Positions 36,123 to 44,708 of a stretch of DNA of 64,000 nt are shown piece after piece. A program made the translations under genes and the position numbers. Numbering within the stretch: the first letter of the stretch is position 1; each line of letters starts with the position of its first letter. The stretch is from Amycolatopsis thermalba (GTDB taxonomy: Bacteria; Actinomycetota; Actinomycetes; Mycobacteriales; Pseudonocardiaceae). The notes under the pieces are model-generated. The model ran no database searches. It saw only the letters and a program-made list of their open reading frames with translations, and was not told the origin of the DNA. Location: the NCBI RefSeq assembly GCF_003385215.1, contig NZ_PQHW01000012.1:29093-93092 (forward strand). Reading direction: 5' to 3'.

Positions 36123-37172
36123 TCAGGGGACCAGGACGAGGCGGATCGGGTTGCCCTCCTTCCGTTCCAGGTGCTCGACGGCGGTCGCGGCCTCGGCGAG
36201 CGGGAACGTGCCGCTGATGGAGCGGCTCCACTCCACGCGGTGGTAGCGCGCCAGTTCGATGAGCTGCTCGACGGCGCCGGGCTGGGAGCCGTAGTGGCCG
36301 AGCAGGTGCTGGCCGCGGTAGCTGAAGCCGATGCCGTCGGTCACGGTGAGCGGTTTCGGGGTGAGGCCGACGAGCACGAGGCGTCCGCCGAGGCCCAGGC
36401 AGCTGACCGCCTGCTCGCGCACCGGCGGGACTCCGGCCATGTCGAATGCGACGTCCAGCCCGGCGCCGCCGGTGAGGGCGAGGATCTGCTCGCGCAGGGT
36501 GGGGTCGCCCGGGTCCAGGGCCAGGTCGGCGCCGAACTCCAGCGCCCGTTCCCGGGCCGCGTCCAACGGGTCGACCGCGACGATCGGGGCGGCGCCGATC
36601 AGCCGGAGCAGTTGCACCGCGTGCACGCCGAGCCCGCCCGCGCCCCACACCCCGGCCGGGCGGGCCGGCTGGGCCTGGCCGGTGCCGGTGACCGCGCCCC
36701 AGGGCGTGGACACGGCATCCGGGACGATCGCGGCCTGCACGAACGGCAGGTCGTCGGGGATCGGGATGAGGGTGTGCTGGCCGGCGAGGGCGTACTCGGC
36801 CCAGCCACCGTCGTAGTCGACGCCGCGCGTGCGGACCTGCAGGCAGGGGTCGCGGAAGCGGACGCAGTTCGGGCACTGGCCGCAGCGCTCCCCCGCCTCG
36901 AGCGCGACGCGCTGGCCCTCGTGCCAGCGGTCCGGCACGCCGGGCCCGATCGCGTCGATCTCGCCCGCCACCTCGTGCCCCAGCGTGACCTCCGGGGTTT
37001 CGAGGAAGAGCGGCGTGAGGGTGCCGTCGATCAGGTGGACGTCGGACAGGCACACCCCGGCCGCGCGCACCTTGATCCGGACCTGGCCGGGCCCGGGGTC
37101 GGGGACCGGCACCTCCCGGACGCCGAACTTGCGCGAGCTGATCTCGAGCCGGCCGGCCAGCATCGTGGCCAT
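36123..37172 (-). CDS. Zinc-dependent alcohol dehydrogenase
   Basis: A 349-residue medium-chain dehydrogenase. Catalytic zinc ligands are in AAGVCLSDVHLIDG and LGHEVAGEIDAIG; structural zinc cysteines in CGQCPNCVRFRDPC; the nucleotide motif is VWGAGGLGVHAVQLLRL. Substrate unknown; the layout resembles FadB/AdhP-type alcohol dehydrogenases. The ATG at 37170-37172 follows GGGAGGA. A longer in-frame reading begins in Arg-rich non-family sequence. Confidence 0.9.
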   Translation of the reverse strand: MATMLAGRLEISSRKFGVREVPVPDPGPGQVRIKVRAAGVCLSDVHLIDGTLTPLFLETPEVTLGHEVAGEIDAIGPGVPDRWHEGQRVALEAGERCGQCPNCVRFRDPCLQVRTRGVDYDGGWAEYALAGQHTLIPIPDDLPFVQAAIVPDAVSTPWGAVTGTGQAQPARPAGVWGAGGLGVHAVQLLRLIGAAPIVAVDPLDAARERALEFGADLALDPGDPTLREQILALTGGAGLDVAFDMAGVPPVREQAVSCLGLGGRLVLVGLTPKPLTVTDGIGFSYRGQHLLGHYGSQPGAVEQLIELARYHRVEWSRSISGTFPLAEAATAVEHLERKEGNPIRLVLVP

Positions 37173-37303
37173 GGGTGTCCTCCCGTTTTGGCGGTGGCGG
37201 TCCCCCACATGGTGGCCCAGCGGCGCGGGTCGCACACGGTCGTTCCCCTTTCGTGGCGCGATCGGTGGCAGAATCGGGGGTGACCCGTCTGGGGAGGTCG
37301 CCC

Positions 37304-37516
37304 ATGGTGATTCTGGTGGTCATCGTCAGCCTCATCGGCCTGTTGCTGGTCGTCGCGGGAGTGCACGACCTGCGCACGCGCCGCAAGCGGCCGGTACGCC
37401 CCTGGACGACGGACGAGCTCGTCGAGCACCACCGCGACGTGCGCGCGGCGCAGGGCGTGAACTTCCGGGTGCGCGACTTCGAGTGGATGGCGGTGCGGCG
37501 CCGCAAGCCACGGTGA
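37304..37516 (+). CDS. Small single-pass membrane protein
   Basis: A 70-residue protein: one N-terminal membrane helix (VILVVIVSLIGLLLVVAGVH) then a basic cytoplasmic tail (LRTRRKRPVRPW ... WMAVRRRKPR). A good ribosome binding site (GGGGAGG) fixes the ATG. No family recognised. A tandem repeat array follows its stop. Confidence 0.65.
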   Translation: MVILVVIVSLIGLLLVVAGVHDLRTRRKRPVRPWTTDELVEHHRDVRAAQGVNFRVRDFEWMAVRRRKPR

Positions 37517-37517
37517 G

Positions 37518-37746
37518 GTTCCCCCTGGGTGGGCAGCCCGGCGAGGTTCCTTCCCGGTGGATAGCCCATGTGAGGGGCCCACTGGGTGGCAGCCTTGCGG
37601 GGTTTCCGCCGGGTGGGCAGCCCTCCGAGGCTCCCGTCGGGTGGGCAGCCCTGCGGGGGTCCCGTCGGATGGGCAGCCCTGCGGGGGTTCCCGCCCGGTG
37701 GACAGCCCTGCGAGGGGCCCGCTGGGTGGGCAGCCCGGAGGCGCGC
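37518..37746. repeat. Degenerate ~28-bp tandem repeat, about eight units
   Basis: About eight units of 27-29 bp built around GGTGGGCAGCCCTGCGGGG and TCCCGTC follow the small membrane protein gene (units start near 37520, 37548, 37577, 37604, 37632, 37660, 37689 and 37717). Open frames across it are low-complexity Pro/Gly/Arg and not real. The region from 37747 to 37934 shows no gene. Confidence 0.85.
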
Positions 37747-37934
37747 CCTGCCTGTCGGGTCGTTGTCCGACGGCGTTGGGCGACGGACCTGCGTGTGGCG
37801 TCTCTCCTCTCTGTGTGAATGTGGACCGGGCGGTGCCATCGGTGGGCTCGGTCGGGCTTTCGAGCACTCCGCGACCCGCGACGAAGCTCATCCTGTTCGC
37901 GTCAGCCCATCACCGACGTCGGCGCACCGCGCAG

Positions 37935-38432
37935 CTACGGCCAGGGTGGGTTGGCCAGCTGGGCTAGAACCGCGCCCGCGCGGGGGCCCAGCACTGGCTG
38001 GCGTCCGCCGGGGCCTAGCCATCCTCGGTGCCACGGCCAGCGGCCCCGGGCGTCCGCGTGGACCAGTTGCGTCGCGCGGATCTCGGGGCTGTACAGGTCC
38101 ACCGCGACGGTCAAGTGCACCCACGGCACCTCCACCGCCACGGCCTCCAGCAGCAGGTTCCCCGGGCCCGGCAACCGCTCCCCCGGCTCCAGGTCCGGCT
38201 CCCCCGTGTGGAGCAGGTGCGCGGCCACGTCGTTCAACACGTCGCGCGCCTGGTGGGGCTCCATCGCTGTCACCACCAACTCCGGTATGCCCCGGCCGGT
38301 CAACCCCACCGTGTACGCCCACGGCGGGCGCGAACCGTTGCCCTCGAACGAAATCACCGCCCACCCGTGCTCACCTACTATTTCGCACAGGTGGCGCAGG
38401 TGCCCGCCCGGCCGGTCGCACTTCCCGCACAT
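37935..38432 (-). CDS. DUF4262 protein
   Basis: A 165-residue cytosolic protein. The N-terminus MCGKCDRPGGHLRHLCEIVG offers Cys/His pairs for metal binding, followed by the DUF4262 core (AVISFEGNGSRPPWAYTVGL then GIPELVVTAMEPHQARDVLN). Function of the family is unknown. It stands alone with gene-poor flanks. Confidence 0.85.
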   Translation of the reverse strand: MCGKCDRPGGHLRHLCEIVGEHGWAVISFEGNGSRPPWAYTVGLTGRGIPELVVTAMEPHQARDVLNDVAAHLLHTGEPDLEPGERLPGPGNLLLEAVAVEVPWVHLTVAVDLYSPEIRATQLVHADARGRWPWHRGWLGPGGRQPVLGPRAGAVLAQLANPPWP

Positions 38433-38790
38433 CGTCTCCCCCTCGGAGTTCGCGTCGTCGTGCGATCGACTATGCAGGGCGGCACCGACAAAAAGACAGT
38501 CCAGGCACCGGCACGTTCACTCGATCGTGGCTAATCGGGGAAACCCGACACCCCGGCGCCACTCGCCATAGGCTTTCCGGGCGGCGCAAACCCAGCCACC
38601 ACCGGCGAGACCGGTCACCACGGGCTCTTCCAGGCGCGCGGCGCGCCGGGGCTTTGACCACCCAGCGACCATCTCGCCAAGGTGACGGAACTGCATTCCC
38701 CGTCATCCCGGAGCCTGCCCGTCCGGCGAGGACATCTCTTGATCTTTTCCCTGCGCTTCGCGCAGAGGGGCGCCTTACGGCGCCGAACGG
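38433..38790. other. Gene-free stretch with hairpins
   Basis: About 360 nt with no supportable gene. It contains a UUCG-type hairpin (CTGCG-CTTCG-CGCAG, 38751-38765) and GGCGCC-TTAC-GGCGCC (38769-38784), which could be the terminator of the decayed regulator to its right. Confidence 0.5.
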
Positions 38791-39240
38791 TCACCTCGGG
38801 TGCCGGCTCGCGGATATTTTCCGCGACTGCCTCGTGCTGCCTGGGGTCAGACGGTCGTCATCGCGAAGAGTTTGATGTTCGGGGTCGGCCGACAGGGCCG
38901 TCTCCTCGCCGAAGCGTGGGGACCGCGAGAATCCGCACCGCACGGCGACCTCCGGGATCGGCAACATGCTGCCGTACAACAACCGGCATGCGTGCTCCAC
39001 CCGCGTGCGCATCAGGTAGCGGGGGACGCGGGCCACCGGGTGCCGCCCGCGGCGGACGGTCACCGCACCACCGAGGTGCCGGATCACCCGGTGGGTGCCT
39101 GCCGCGTCGAAACCCGGCGTTTCGGCCTGGGCCCAGCCGGAGAGCCGGTCCCAGCCCACAGCGGGCCGGGTGGATCCACGTCCGGCGCAGGATGCCGGTC
39201 GTGTCGGCCAGGCTCAGCTCGCCAGTCCAAATCGTCGTCA
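38791..39240 (-). pseudogene. Remnants of transcription regulators (AraC-type HTH, possibly HxlR tail)
   Basis: On the minus strand one frame reads RYLMRTRVEHACRLLYGSML and PIPEVAVRCGFSRSPRFGEE, the second helix-turn-helix of an AraC-type protein. It breaks off in SADPEHQTLRDDD instead of the usual GxTPSxYR end. Upstream in another frame TIWTGELSLADTTGILRR resembles the C-terminus of HxlR-type or sterol-carrier-like regulator domains. Neither has an intact start or end, so this is a decayed regulatory gene or two. Confidence 0.55.
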
Positions 39241-39465
39241 GGCGCGCAACACGTGGTGACGCGTGCGCGGAGCCGCCGCGACCTGGAACTCGGGGCGGTC
39301 GACCTCGTCGCGGTGCGCGGCCGCCTCGGCTCGGATCCGCGACGCGTCGCGGTCTTCGACGTCGAAGCTGCCGGACATCCGCGGCGGCGCCTGGCGGCGG
39401 TGGTTGCGGTTGAGGCCCCACACGATCAGGGCGATGAGCAGCAGGAACATCAGCAATCCGGTCAT
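39238..39465 (-). CDS. Small single-pass membrane protein divergent from GlxA-type regulator
   Basis: A 75-residue protein: N-terminal helix (MTGLLMFLLLIALIVWGLN) followed by a charged tail rich in Arg, Asp and His. The ATG at 39463-39465 lies at the edge of a symmetrical operator shared with the regulator gene at 39553. No family recognised. A longer in-frame reading upstream is antisense to the regulator. Confidence 0.6.
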   Translation of the reverse strand: MTGLLMFLLLIALIVWGLNRNHRRQAPPRMSGSFDVEDRDASRIRAEAAAHRDEVDRPEFQVAAAPRTRHHVLRA

Positions 39466-39537
39466 GGCAGAAATTATTCGCCGCACGAGAACCTGCCATA
39501 AGTGGCAGAACAGACCTTGTTCGGCAAAATCCTGCCA
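39465..39537. promoter_or_regulatory. Symmetrical four-half-site operator between divergent genes
   Basis: Half-sites TGGCAG (39465-39470), CTGCCA (39493-39498), TGGCAG (39503-39508) and CTGCCA (39532-39537) are arranged symmetrically about position 39501. The inner pair forms CTGCCATAAGTGGCAG. Outer sites lie 28 and 29 bp from the inner ones. The left outer site covers the start codon of the small membrane protein. It is probably the binding array of the adjacent AraC-type regulator. Confidence 0.65.
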
Positions 39538-39552
39538 GCTACTCTGGGAGGC

Positions 39553-40503
39553 ATGCTTCACACCGTCGCTTCCGTGCTGGTCGACAGCGCCGCCGTCTTC
39601 GAGTTCGGCGTCGTCTGCGAGGTGTTCGGCATCGACCGGACCGAGGAAGGCGTGCCTTCCATCGAGTTCCGCGTCTGCGGCGAACGCGCCGGCGAACCGA
39701 TCCAGGCCGGGATCGGCGTCAAGCTGACGCCCGAGTACGGCCTGGACGGGCTCGACGGCGCCGACCTCGTGGCCATCCCCGCGATGCGCATCCGCGACGA
39801 ATACCCGCCCGCCGTCCTGGACGCCATCCGGAAGGCCCACGCGAACGGCGCCACCCTCCTGACCGTGTGCAGCGGCGCGTTCCTGCTCGCCGCCACCGGG
39901 CTGCTCGACGGCAGGCCGTGCACCACCCACTGGAAGCACATCGAGGAGTTCAAGCAGCGCTTCCCCGAGCCGATCCTCGACCCGGACGTCCTGTTCGTCG
40001 ACGACGGCGACATCATCACCAGCGCGGGCACGGCCGCCGGCATCGACGCGTGCCTGCACCTCGTCCGCCGCGAACTCGGCTCCGCGGCGGCCACCGCGAT
40101 CGCGCGCCGCATGGTGGTCCCGCCGCAGCGCGACGGCGGCCAGCGCCAGTTCGTCGAGCTGCCGATGCCGGAGTCCACAGCGGACAGTCTGGAACCGGTG
40201 CTGGCGTGGATGGTCGAAAACCTCGCCGAGGAGCACACGGTTCCGGCGCTGGCCCGGCGCGCGCAGATGTCGGAGCGCACCTTCGCCCGCCGGTTCGCCG
40301 CCGAAACCGGCACCACGCCGGTCAAGTGGCTCACCACGCAACGCGTCCTGCACGCCCGCACCCTGCTGGAGACCACCCGGCTGAGCATCGAGGAGATCGC
40401 GCGCGAGTGCGGGTTCAGCACGGGCGCCCTGCTCCGGCACCACTTCCACCGCGTGGTCGGGGTGTCCCCGCACGACTACCGCCGCACGTTCGCCGCTTCC
40501 TGA
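39553..40503 (+). CDS. GlxA-type transcriptional regulator (DJ-1/PfpI + AraC HTH)
   Basis: A 316-residue two-domain regulator. Residues 1-170 form a DJ-1/PfpI class-I amidotransferase-like domain with the nucleophile-elbow cysteine C106 (LLTVCSGAFLLAATGLLDG). Residues 215-310 hold two AraC helix-turn-helix motifs (ERTFARRFAAETGTTPVKWL and IEEIARECGFSTGALLRHHF). The effector is unknown; relatives respond to glycine betaine, choline or nicotinate. Start at ATG 39553 behind GGGAGG. The PLP enzyme gene begins 14 nt after its stop. Confidence 0.93.
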   Translation: MLHTVASVLVDSAAVFEFGVVCEVFGIDRTEEGVPSIEFRVCGERAGEPIQAGIGVKLTPEYGLDGLDGADLVAIPAMRIRDEYPPAVLDAIRKAHANGATLLTVCSGAFLLAATGLLDGRPCTTHWKHIEEFKQRFPEPILDPDVLFVDDGDIITSAGTAAGIDACLHLVRRELGSAAATAIARRMVVPPQRDGGQRQFVELPMPESTADSLEPVLAWMVENLAEEHTVPALARRAQMSERTFARRFAAETGTTPVKWLTTQRVLHARTLLETTRLSIEEIARECGFSTGALLRHHFHRVVGVSPHDYRRTFAAS

Positions 40504-40517
40504 GGCATGCTGGCCTC

Positions 40518-41714
40518 GTGGCCTATGACGTAACCGCAGTACGCAAGCACTTCCCCGCGCTCGACGAGGGCGCCGCGCACTTCGACGGCCCCGGCGGCTC
40601 GCAGGTGCCGGACGTCGTCGGCGAGGCCGTCGCCGCGACCCTGTGCGCCGCGATCGCCAACCGCGGCTCGATCACCGCCGCCGAACGCCGCGCCGACGGC
40701 ATCGTCGCGCAGGCGCGCCAGGCGGCCGCCGACCTGCTCGGCGCCCAGCCCGGCGGCATCGTGTTCGGGCGCAGCACGACCCAGCTGACCTACGACTTCT
40801 CCCGCGCGCTGGCCAAGACCTGGCAACCCGGCGACGAGGTCGTGGTGACCCGGCTGGATCACGACGCGAACATCCGGCCGTGGGTGCAGGCGGCGGAGGC
40901 GCACGGGGTCACCGTGCGGTGGGCGGACTTCGACCCGGCCTCCGGTGAGCTGCCGGTCGACGCCGTCACGAACCTGCTCTCCGACCGCACCCGCCTGGTC
41001 GCGGTGACCGCGGCGTCCAACCTGCTCGGCACGCGCCCGGACATCCCGGCGATCGCCGTCGCGGTGCACGAAACCCCAGCGTTGCTCTACGTCGACGGCG
41101 TGCACCTCACGCCGCACGCGCCCGTCGACATCACGGCGCTGGGCGCGGACTTCTTCGGCTGCTCGCCGTACAAGTTCCTCGGCCCGCACCTCGGGGTGGT
41201 CGCGGCCGCGCCCGAGCTGCTGGAGACCCTGCACCCGGACAAGCTCGCGCCCTCGACCGACGCCGTGCCGGAGCGGTTCGAGCTGGGCACGCTGCCGTAC
41301 GAGCTGCTGGCCGGAACCACGGCGGCGATCGACTTCCTGGCCGGTCTCGTGCCCGGCGACGGCTCCCGGCGGCAGCGCCTGCTGCGGTCGCTGACCGAGC
41401 TGGAGGAGCACGAGCGGGCCCTGCTCGACCGGCTGGACGCGGGCCTGGCGGAGATCCCCGGCGTCACCCGGTACGGCTCCGCCACCCGGCGCCGCACCCC
41501 GACGGTGCTGTTCTCCGTCGCGGGCGTGCCGTCGCAGGTGGTCTACGAGCGCCTCGGCGCGCGGGGCGTGAACGCGCCCGCGGGCAGCTTCTACGCGCTG
41601 GAATGCTCCCGTCACCTGGGGCTGGGTGACACCGGCGCGGTCCGGGCCGGCATCGCGCCCTACACCACGGCCGCCGAGGTCGACCGGCTCTTGGACGGTG
41701 TCCGGAGCCTCTGA
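40518..41714 (+). CDS. Class V aminotransferase, cysteine-desulfurase-like PLP enzyme
   Basis: A 398-residue fold-I enzyme. The PLP lysine is K219 (GCSPYKFLGPHLG) and the pyridine-N aspartate is D193 (LLYVDGVHLTPH). The opening FPALDEGAAHFDGPGGSQVP matches the cysteine-desulfurase-like subgroup (TIGR01976), whose substrate is not settled. No IscS-type active-site cysteine loop is evident. Start is the GTG at 40518. Likely co-transcribed with the GlxA regulator and ended by a strong hairpin. Confidence 0.87.
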   Translation: MAYDVTAVRKHFPALDEGAAHFDGPGGSQVPDVVGEAVAATLCAAIANRGSITAAERRADGIVAQARQAAADLLGAQPGGIVFGRSTTQLTYDFSRALAKTWQPGDEVVVTRLDHDANIRPWVQAAEAHGVTVRWADFDPASGELPVDAVTNLLSDRTRLVAVTAASNLLGTRPDIPAIAVAVHETPALLYVDGVHLTPHAPVDITALGADFFGCSPYKFLGPHLGVVAAAPELLETLHPDKLAPSTDAVPERFELGTLPYELLAGTTAAIDFLAGLVPGDGSRRQRLLRSLTELEEHERALLDRLDAGLAEIPGVTRYGSATRRRTPTVLFSVAGVPSQVVYERLGARGVNAPAGSFYALECSRHLGLGDTGAVRAGIAPYTTAAEVDRLLDGVRSL

Positions 41715-41718
41715 CCGG

Positions 41719-41758
41719 GCGAGGTGCACAGGCGTGACGGCGAGCCTGTGCACCTCGC
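41719..41758 (+). terminator. Terminator after the PLP enzyme
   Basis: GCGAGGTGCACAGGC (41719-41733) pairs perfectly over 15 bp with GCCTGTGCACCTCGC (41744-41758). It begins 4 nt after the stop and isolates the following operon. Confidence 0.85.
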
Positions 41759-41827
41759 ACAGTGACCGGGACGTTCGCGCTGTTTACGGTGCTGGGAACC
41801 GCTTCTTCTCCGGATAAGGAGGTCGGC

Positions 41828-43153
41828 ATGGCCTCGTCAGTCGGTGTCGACGACTACGCCCTCACCAGAGTCCCGGACAGCGCCCGCTACTCGTGGTGGT
41901 CGGTCGCGATCCAACGGTTCGGCCAGGTGTCCGCGCTGTCGCAGTTCCTGCTCGGCGCGACCGTCGGCTTCGGGATGAGCTTCTGGCAGGCGTTCCTCGC
42001 GTTCACCCTGGGCTCGGTGATCCTCGAACTCATCACGATCCTCGTCGGCGTGATCGGCATGCGCGAAGGGCTGTCGACGTCGATGATCGCCCGCTGGACC
42101 GGCTTCGGCCGCGGCGGGTCGGCGCTGATCGGGCTCGCGATCGGGATCAGCCTCATCGGCTGGTTCGGCATCCAGTCCGCGGTGTCGGCGCAGGGTCTCG
42201 TCTCGCTCATCGGCGGCCTGCCGGAGTGGGCGTGGGCGCTGGTGTTCGGCCTGGTCGTGACCGCGATCGTGGTGCGCGGTTTCCACTCGATGGCGTGGAC
42301 GGCCTACCTGACCGTGCCGGCGTTCCTGATCCTGGTCGGCTGGTCGATCATCTCGGAGCTGTCCAGCCACGACGTCGGCGCGCTGGTGTCGTCGGCGCCG
42401 CCCGGCCCGGGGCTGAGCCTGCTGGAGGGCACCACGCTCGTCGCGGGCGGGTTCATCGTCGGCGCGGTGATCACGCCGGACATGACGCGGTTCAACCGCA
42501 GCACCGGCGACGTGGTCAAGCAGACGCTGGTCGGCATCACGCTCGGCGAGTACGTCATCGGCATGGCCGGTGTGCTGCTGGCGCACGCGGTGAAGACGGC
42601 CGAGATCACCACGATCGTGACGTCGTCGGTCGGCTGGGTCGGGCTGCTGATCGTGATCGCCGGCACCATCAAGATCAACGACTGGAACCTGTACTCGTCC
42701 GGCCTGGGCGTGGTGAACTTCATCGGCACGGTGTCCGGCCGCAAGGCCCACCGCGGCCTGATCACCGCCGTGCTCGGCGTGGTCGGCAGCGTGCTCGCGG
42801 CGGCCGGGATCCTCGGCGCGTTCTCCGACTTCCTCACGCTGCTCGGCGTCGCGTTCCCGCCGATCGCCGGGATCATGGTGGCCGAGTACTTCGTGGTGAA
42901 GAAGTGGCGCGGCGAGCTGGAAGCCGCGCGCGCCAAGGGCACCGTGCCCGAGGACGCGCCCGTGTGGGTGCCGGCCACCATCGTCGTCTGGATCGCCTCG
43001 GCGCTGATCGGCAAGTTCGTCGACTGGGGCCTGCCCAGCATCAACTCGCTGGTCGTGGCGTTCGTGCTGTACGTGATCGCCGGGAAGCTCGGCCTGGTCC
43101 GCGGTATCGGCCGCAGCCGCACCGCCGACGCCGACCCCGTCCCCGCTCTGTAG
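41828..43153 (+). CDS. NCS1-family permease (purine/cytosine/hydantoin type)
   Basis: A 441-residue importer with about twelve membrane helices. Family features include RYSWWSVAIQRFGQVSALSQ at the start and GFIVGAVITPDMTRFNRSTG and NDWNLYSSGLGVVNF later. NCS1 carriers bring in cytosine, allantoin, uracil or hydantoins with Na+ or H+. The ribosome binding site AAGGAGGT fixes the ATG at 41828. First gene of an operon with HyuA and DUF917 genes, so a hydantoin-like cyclic amide is the likely cargo. Confidence 0.92.
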   Translation: MASSVGVDDYALTRVPDSARYSWWSVAIQRFGQVSALSQFLLGATVGFGMSFWQAFLAFTLGSVILELITILVGVIGMREGLSTSMIARWTGFGRGGSALIGLAIGISLIGWFGIQSAVSAQGLVSLIGGLPEWAWALVFGLVVTAIVVRGFHSMAWTAYLTVPAFLILVGWSIISELSSHDVGALVSSAPPGPGLSLLEGTTLVAGGFIVGAVITPDMTRFNRSTGDVVKQTLVGITLGEYVIGMAGVLLAHAVKTAEITTIVTSSVGWVGLLIVIAGTIKINDWNLYSSGLGVVNFIGTVSGRKAHRGLITAVLGVVGSVLAAAGILGAFSDFLTLLGVAFPPIAGIMVAEYFVVKKWRGELEAARAKGTVPEDAPVWVPATIVVWIASALIGKFVDWGLPSINSLVVAFVLYVIAGKLGLVRGIGRSRTADADPVPAL

Positions 43154-43167
43154 AAAGGAAAATCCCA

Positions 43168-44706
43168 GTGCGCATCGGCATCGACGTCGGCGGCACCAAC
43201 ACCGACGCGGTCCTGCTGGACGGGCGGCAGGTGCTCGCCTCGATCAAGACCAGCACCACCGAGGACGTCACCTCCGGCATCGTCGCCGCGATCAACGGCC
43301 TGCAGCAGCAGCGCGCGTTCGACCCGGCGGCGGTGCAGGCCGTGATGATCGGCACCACGCACTTCATCAACGCCCTGGTGGAGGCGCACCGGCTGGCCCC
43401 CACCGCCGCGGTGCGGCTGAGCCTGCCCGCCGGGGCGTCGCTGCCGCCGATGGTGGACTGGCCGCAGCGGCTGGTCGACGCGGTGTCCGGGCGCAGCTAC
43501 CTGGTGCACGGCGGGCACGAGTTCGACGGCCGCCACATCGCCGAGCTCGACGAGTCCGAGCTGCGCAAGGCGGCCGAGGACATGGGGCAGGCCGGGGTGC
43601 GCAGCGTCGCGATCACCTCGGTGTTCTCCCCGGTCAACGCCGAGTTCGAGGCCCGCGCGGCGGAGATCATCGCCGCGCAGCTGCCGGACGTGGCGATCTC
43701 GCTGTCCCACGAGATCGGCCGGATCGGGCTGCTGGAGCGGGAGAACGCGACCGTCATCAACGCCGCGCTGCGGGAACTCGCCGCGCACATCGTGGACGGG
43801 CTCGCCGCGTCGGTGTCCGGCGCGGGCATCACCGCGCCGCTGTACCTGAGCCAGAACGACGGCACGCTGATGGACGTCGACTTCGCCCGCCGCTACCCGG
43901 TCGCCACGTTCGCCTCCGGCCCGACCAACTCGATGCGCGGCGCGGCCGTGCTGTCCGGTTTGGACACCTGCGCGGTGGTGGACGTCGGCGGCACCACCAG
44001 CGATGTCGGCGTGCTGCGGCAGGGCTTCCCGCGCGAGGCGACCACCGACGTCAGCGTCGCCGGGATCCGCACCAACTTCCGCATGCCGGACGTGCTGTCC
44101 ATCGGCATCGGCGGCGGCAGCCGGGTCCGCGGCACGGCCGTGGGCCCGGACTCGGTGGGCTACGAGCTGACCTCGAAGGCCCTGGTCTTCGGCGGCGACA
44201 CGCTGACCGCGACCGACCTCGCGGTGGCCGCGGGCCGCGCCGAGATCGGCGACCCGAGCCTGGTCGCGCACCTGGACCGCGACGTGGTGCGGGCCGCGCT
44301 GGACCGCATCGCCGCCGACGTGTCCGACGTCGTCGAGCGGATGCGCACCTCGGCCGAGCCGCTGCCGGTGGTCGCTGGCGGCGGTGGTTCGGTGCTGCTG
44401 CCGGACGAGCTGTCCGACGCCGGCAGGGTGCACCGGCCGGAGAACTACGCGGTCGCCAACGCGATCGGCGCGGCCATCGCGCAGATCGGCGGCGAGGTGG
44501 ACCGGGTGTACGCGATCGAGCCGGGCCGCCGCGAAGCCGTGGTCGAGGAAGCCAAGCAGGAGGCCGTGGACCGCGCGATCGCCGCCGGTGCCAGCCCCGC
44601 GTCGGTCGGCATCGTGGACTTCGACGAGGTGCCCATCCCCTACCTGCCCGGCAACGCCACCCGCATCCGGGTCAAGGCGGTCGGCGACCTGCAGCTGGGA
44701 GCGTGA
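43168..44706 (+). CDS. Hydantoinase/oxoprolinase A-subunit family protein (HyuA-like)
   Basis: A 512-residue ATP-dependent amidohydrolase subunit with an actin/hexokinase-like core: N-terminal phosphate loop IGIDVGGTNTDAVLL and second motif CAVVDVGGTTSDVGVL. Family members open cyclic amides such as 5-oxoproline, N-methylhydantoin or hydantoin propionate. At about 510 residues it is shorter than the fused or roughly 700-residue HyuA forms, and no HyuB partner is nearby; DUF917 genes follow instead. Start GTG at 43168 (AAGGAA upstream), 14 nt after the permease. Confidence 0.9.
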   Translation: MRIGIDVGGTNTDAVLLDGRQVLASIKTSTTEDVTSGIVAAINGLQQQRAFDPAAVQAVMIGTTHFINALVEAHRLAPTAAVRLSLPAGASLPPMVDWPQRLVDAVSGRSYLVHGGHEFDGRHIAELDESELRKAAEDMGQAGVRSVAITSVFSPVNAEFEARAAEIIAAQLPDVAISLSHEIGRIGLLERENATVINAALRELAAHIVDGLAASVSGAGITAPLYLSQNDGTLMDVDFARRYPVATFASGPTNSMRGAAVLSGLDTCAVVDVGGTTSDVGVLRQGFPREATTDVSVAGIRTNFRMPDVLSIGIGGGSRVRGTAVGPDSVGYELTSKALVFGGDTLTATDLAVAAGRAEIGDPSLVAHLDRDVVRAALDRIAADVSDVVERMRTSAEPLPVVAGGGGSVLLPDELSDAGRVHRPENYAVANAIGAAIAQIGGEVDRVYAIEPGRREAVVEEAKQEAVDRAIAAGASPASVGIVDFDEVPIPYLPGNATRIRVKAVGDLQLGA

Positions 44707-44708
44707 CG

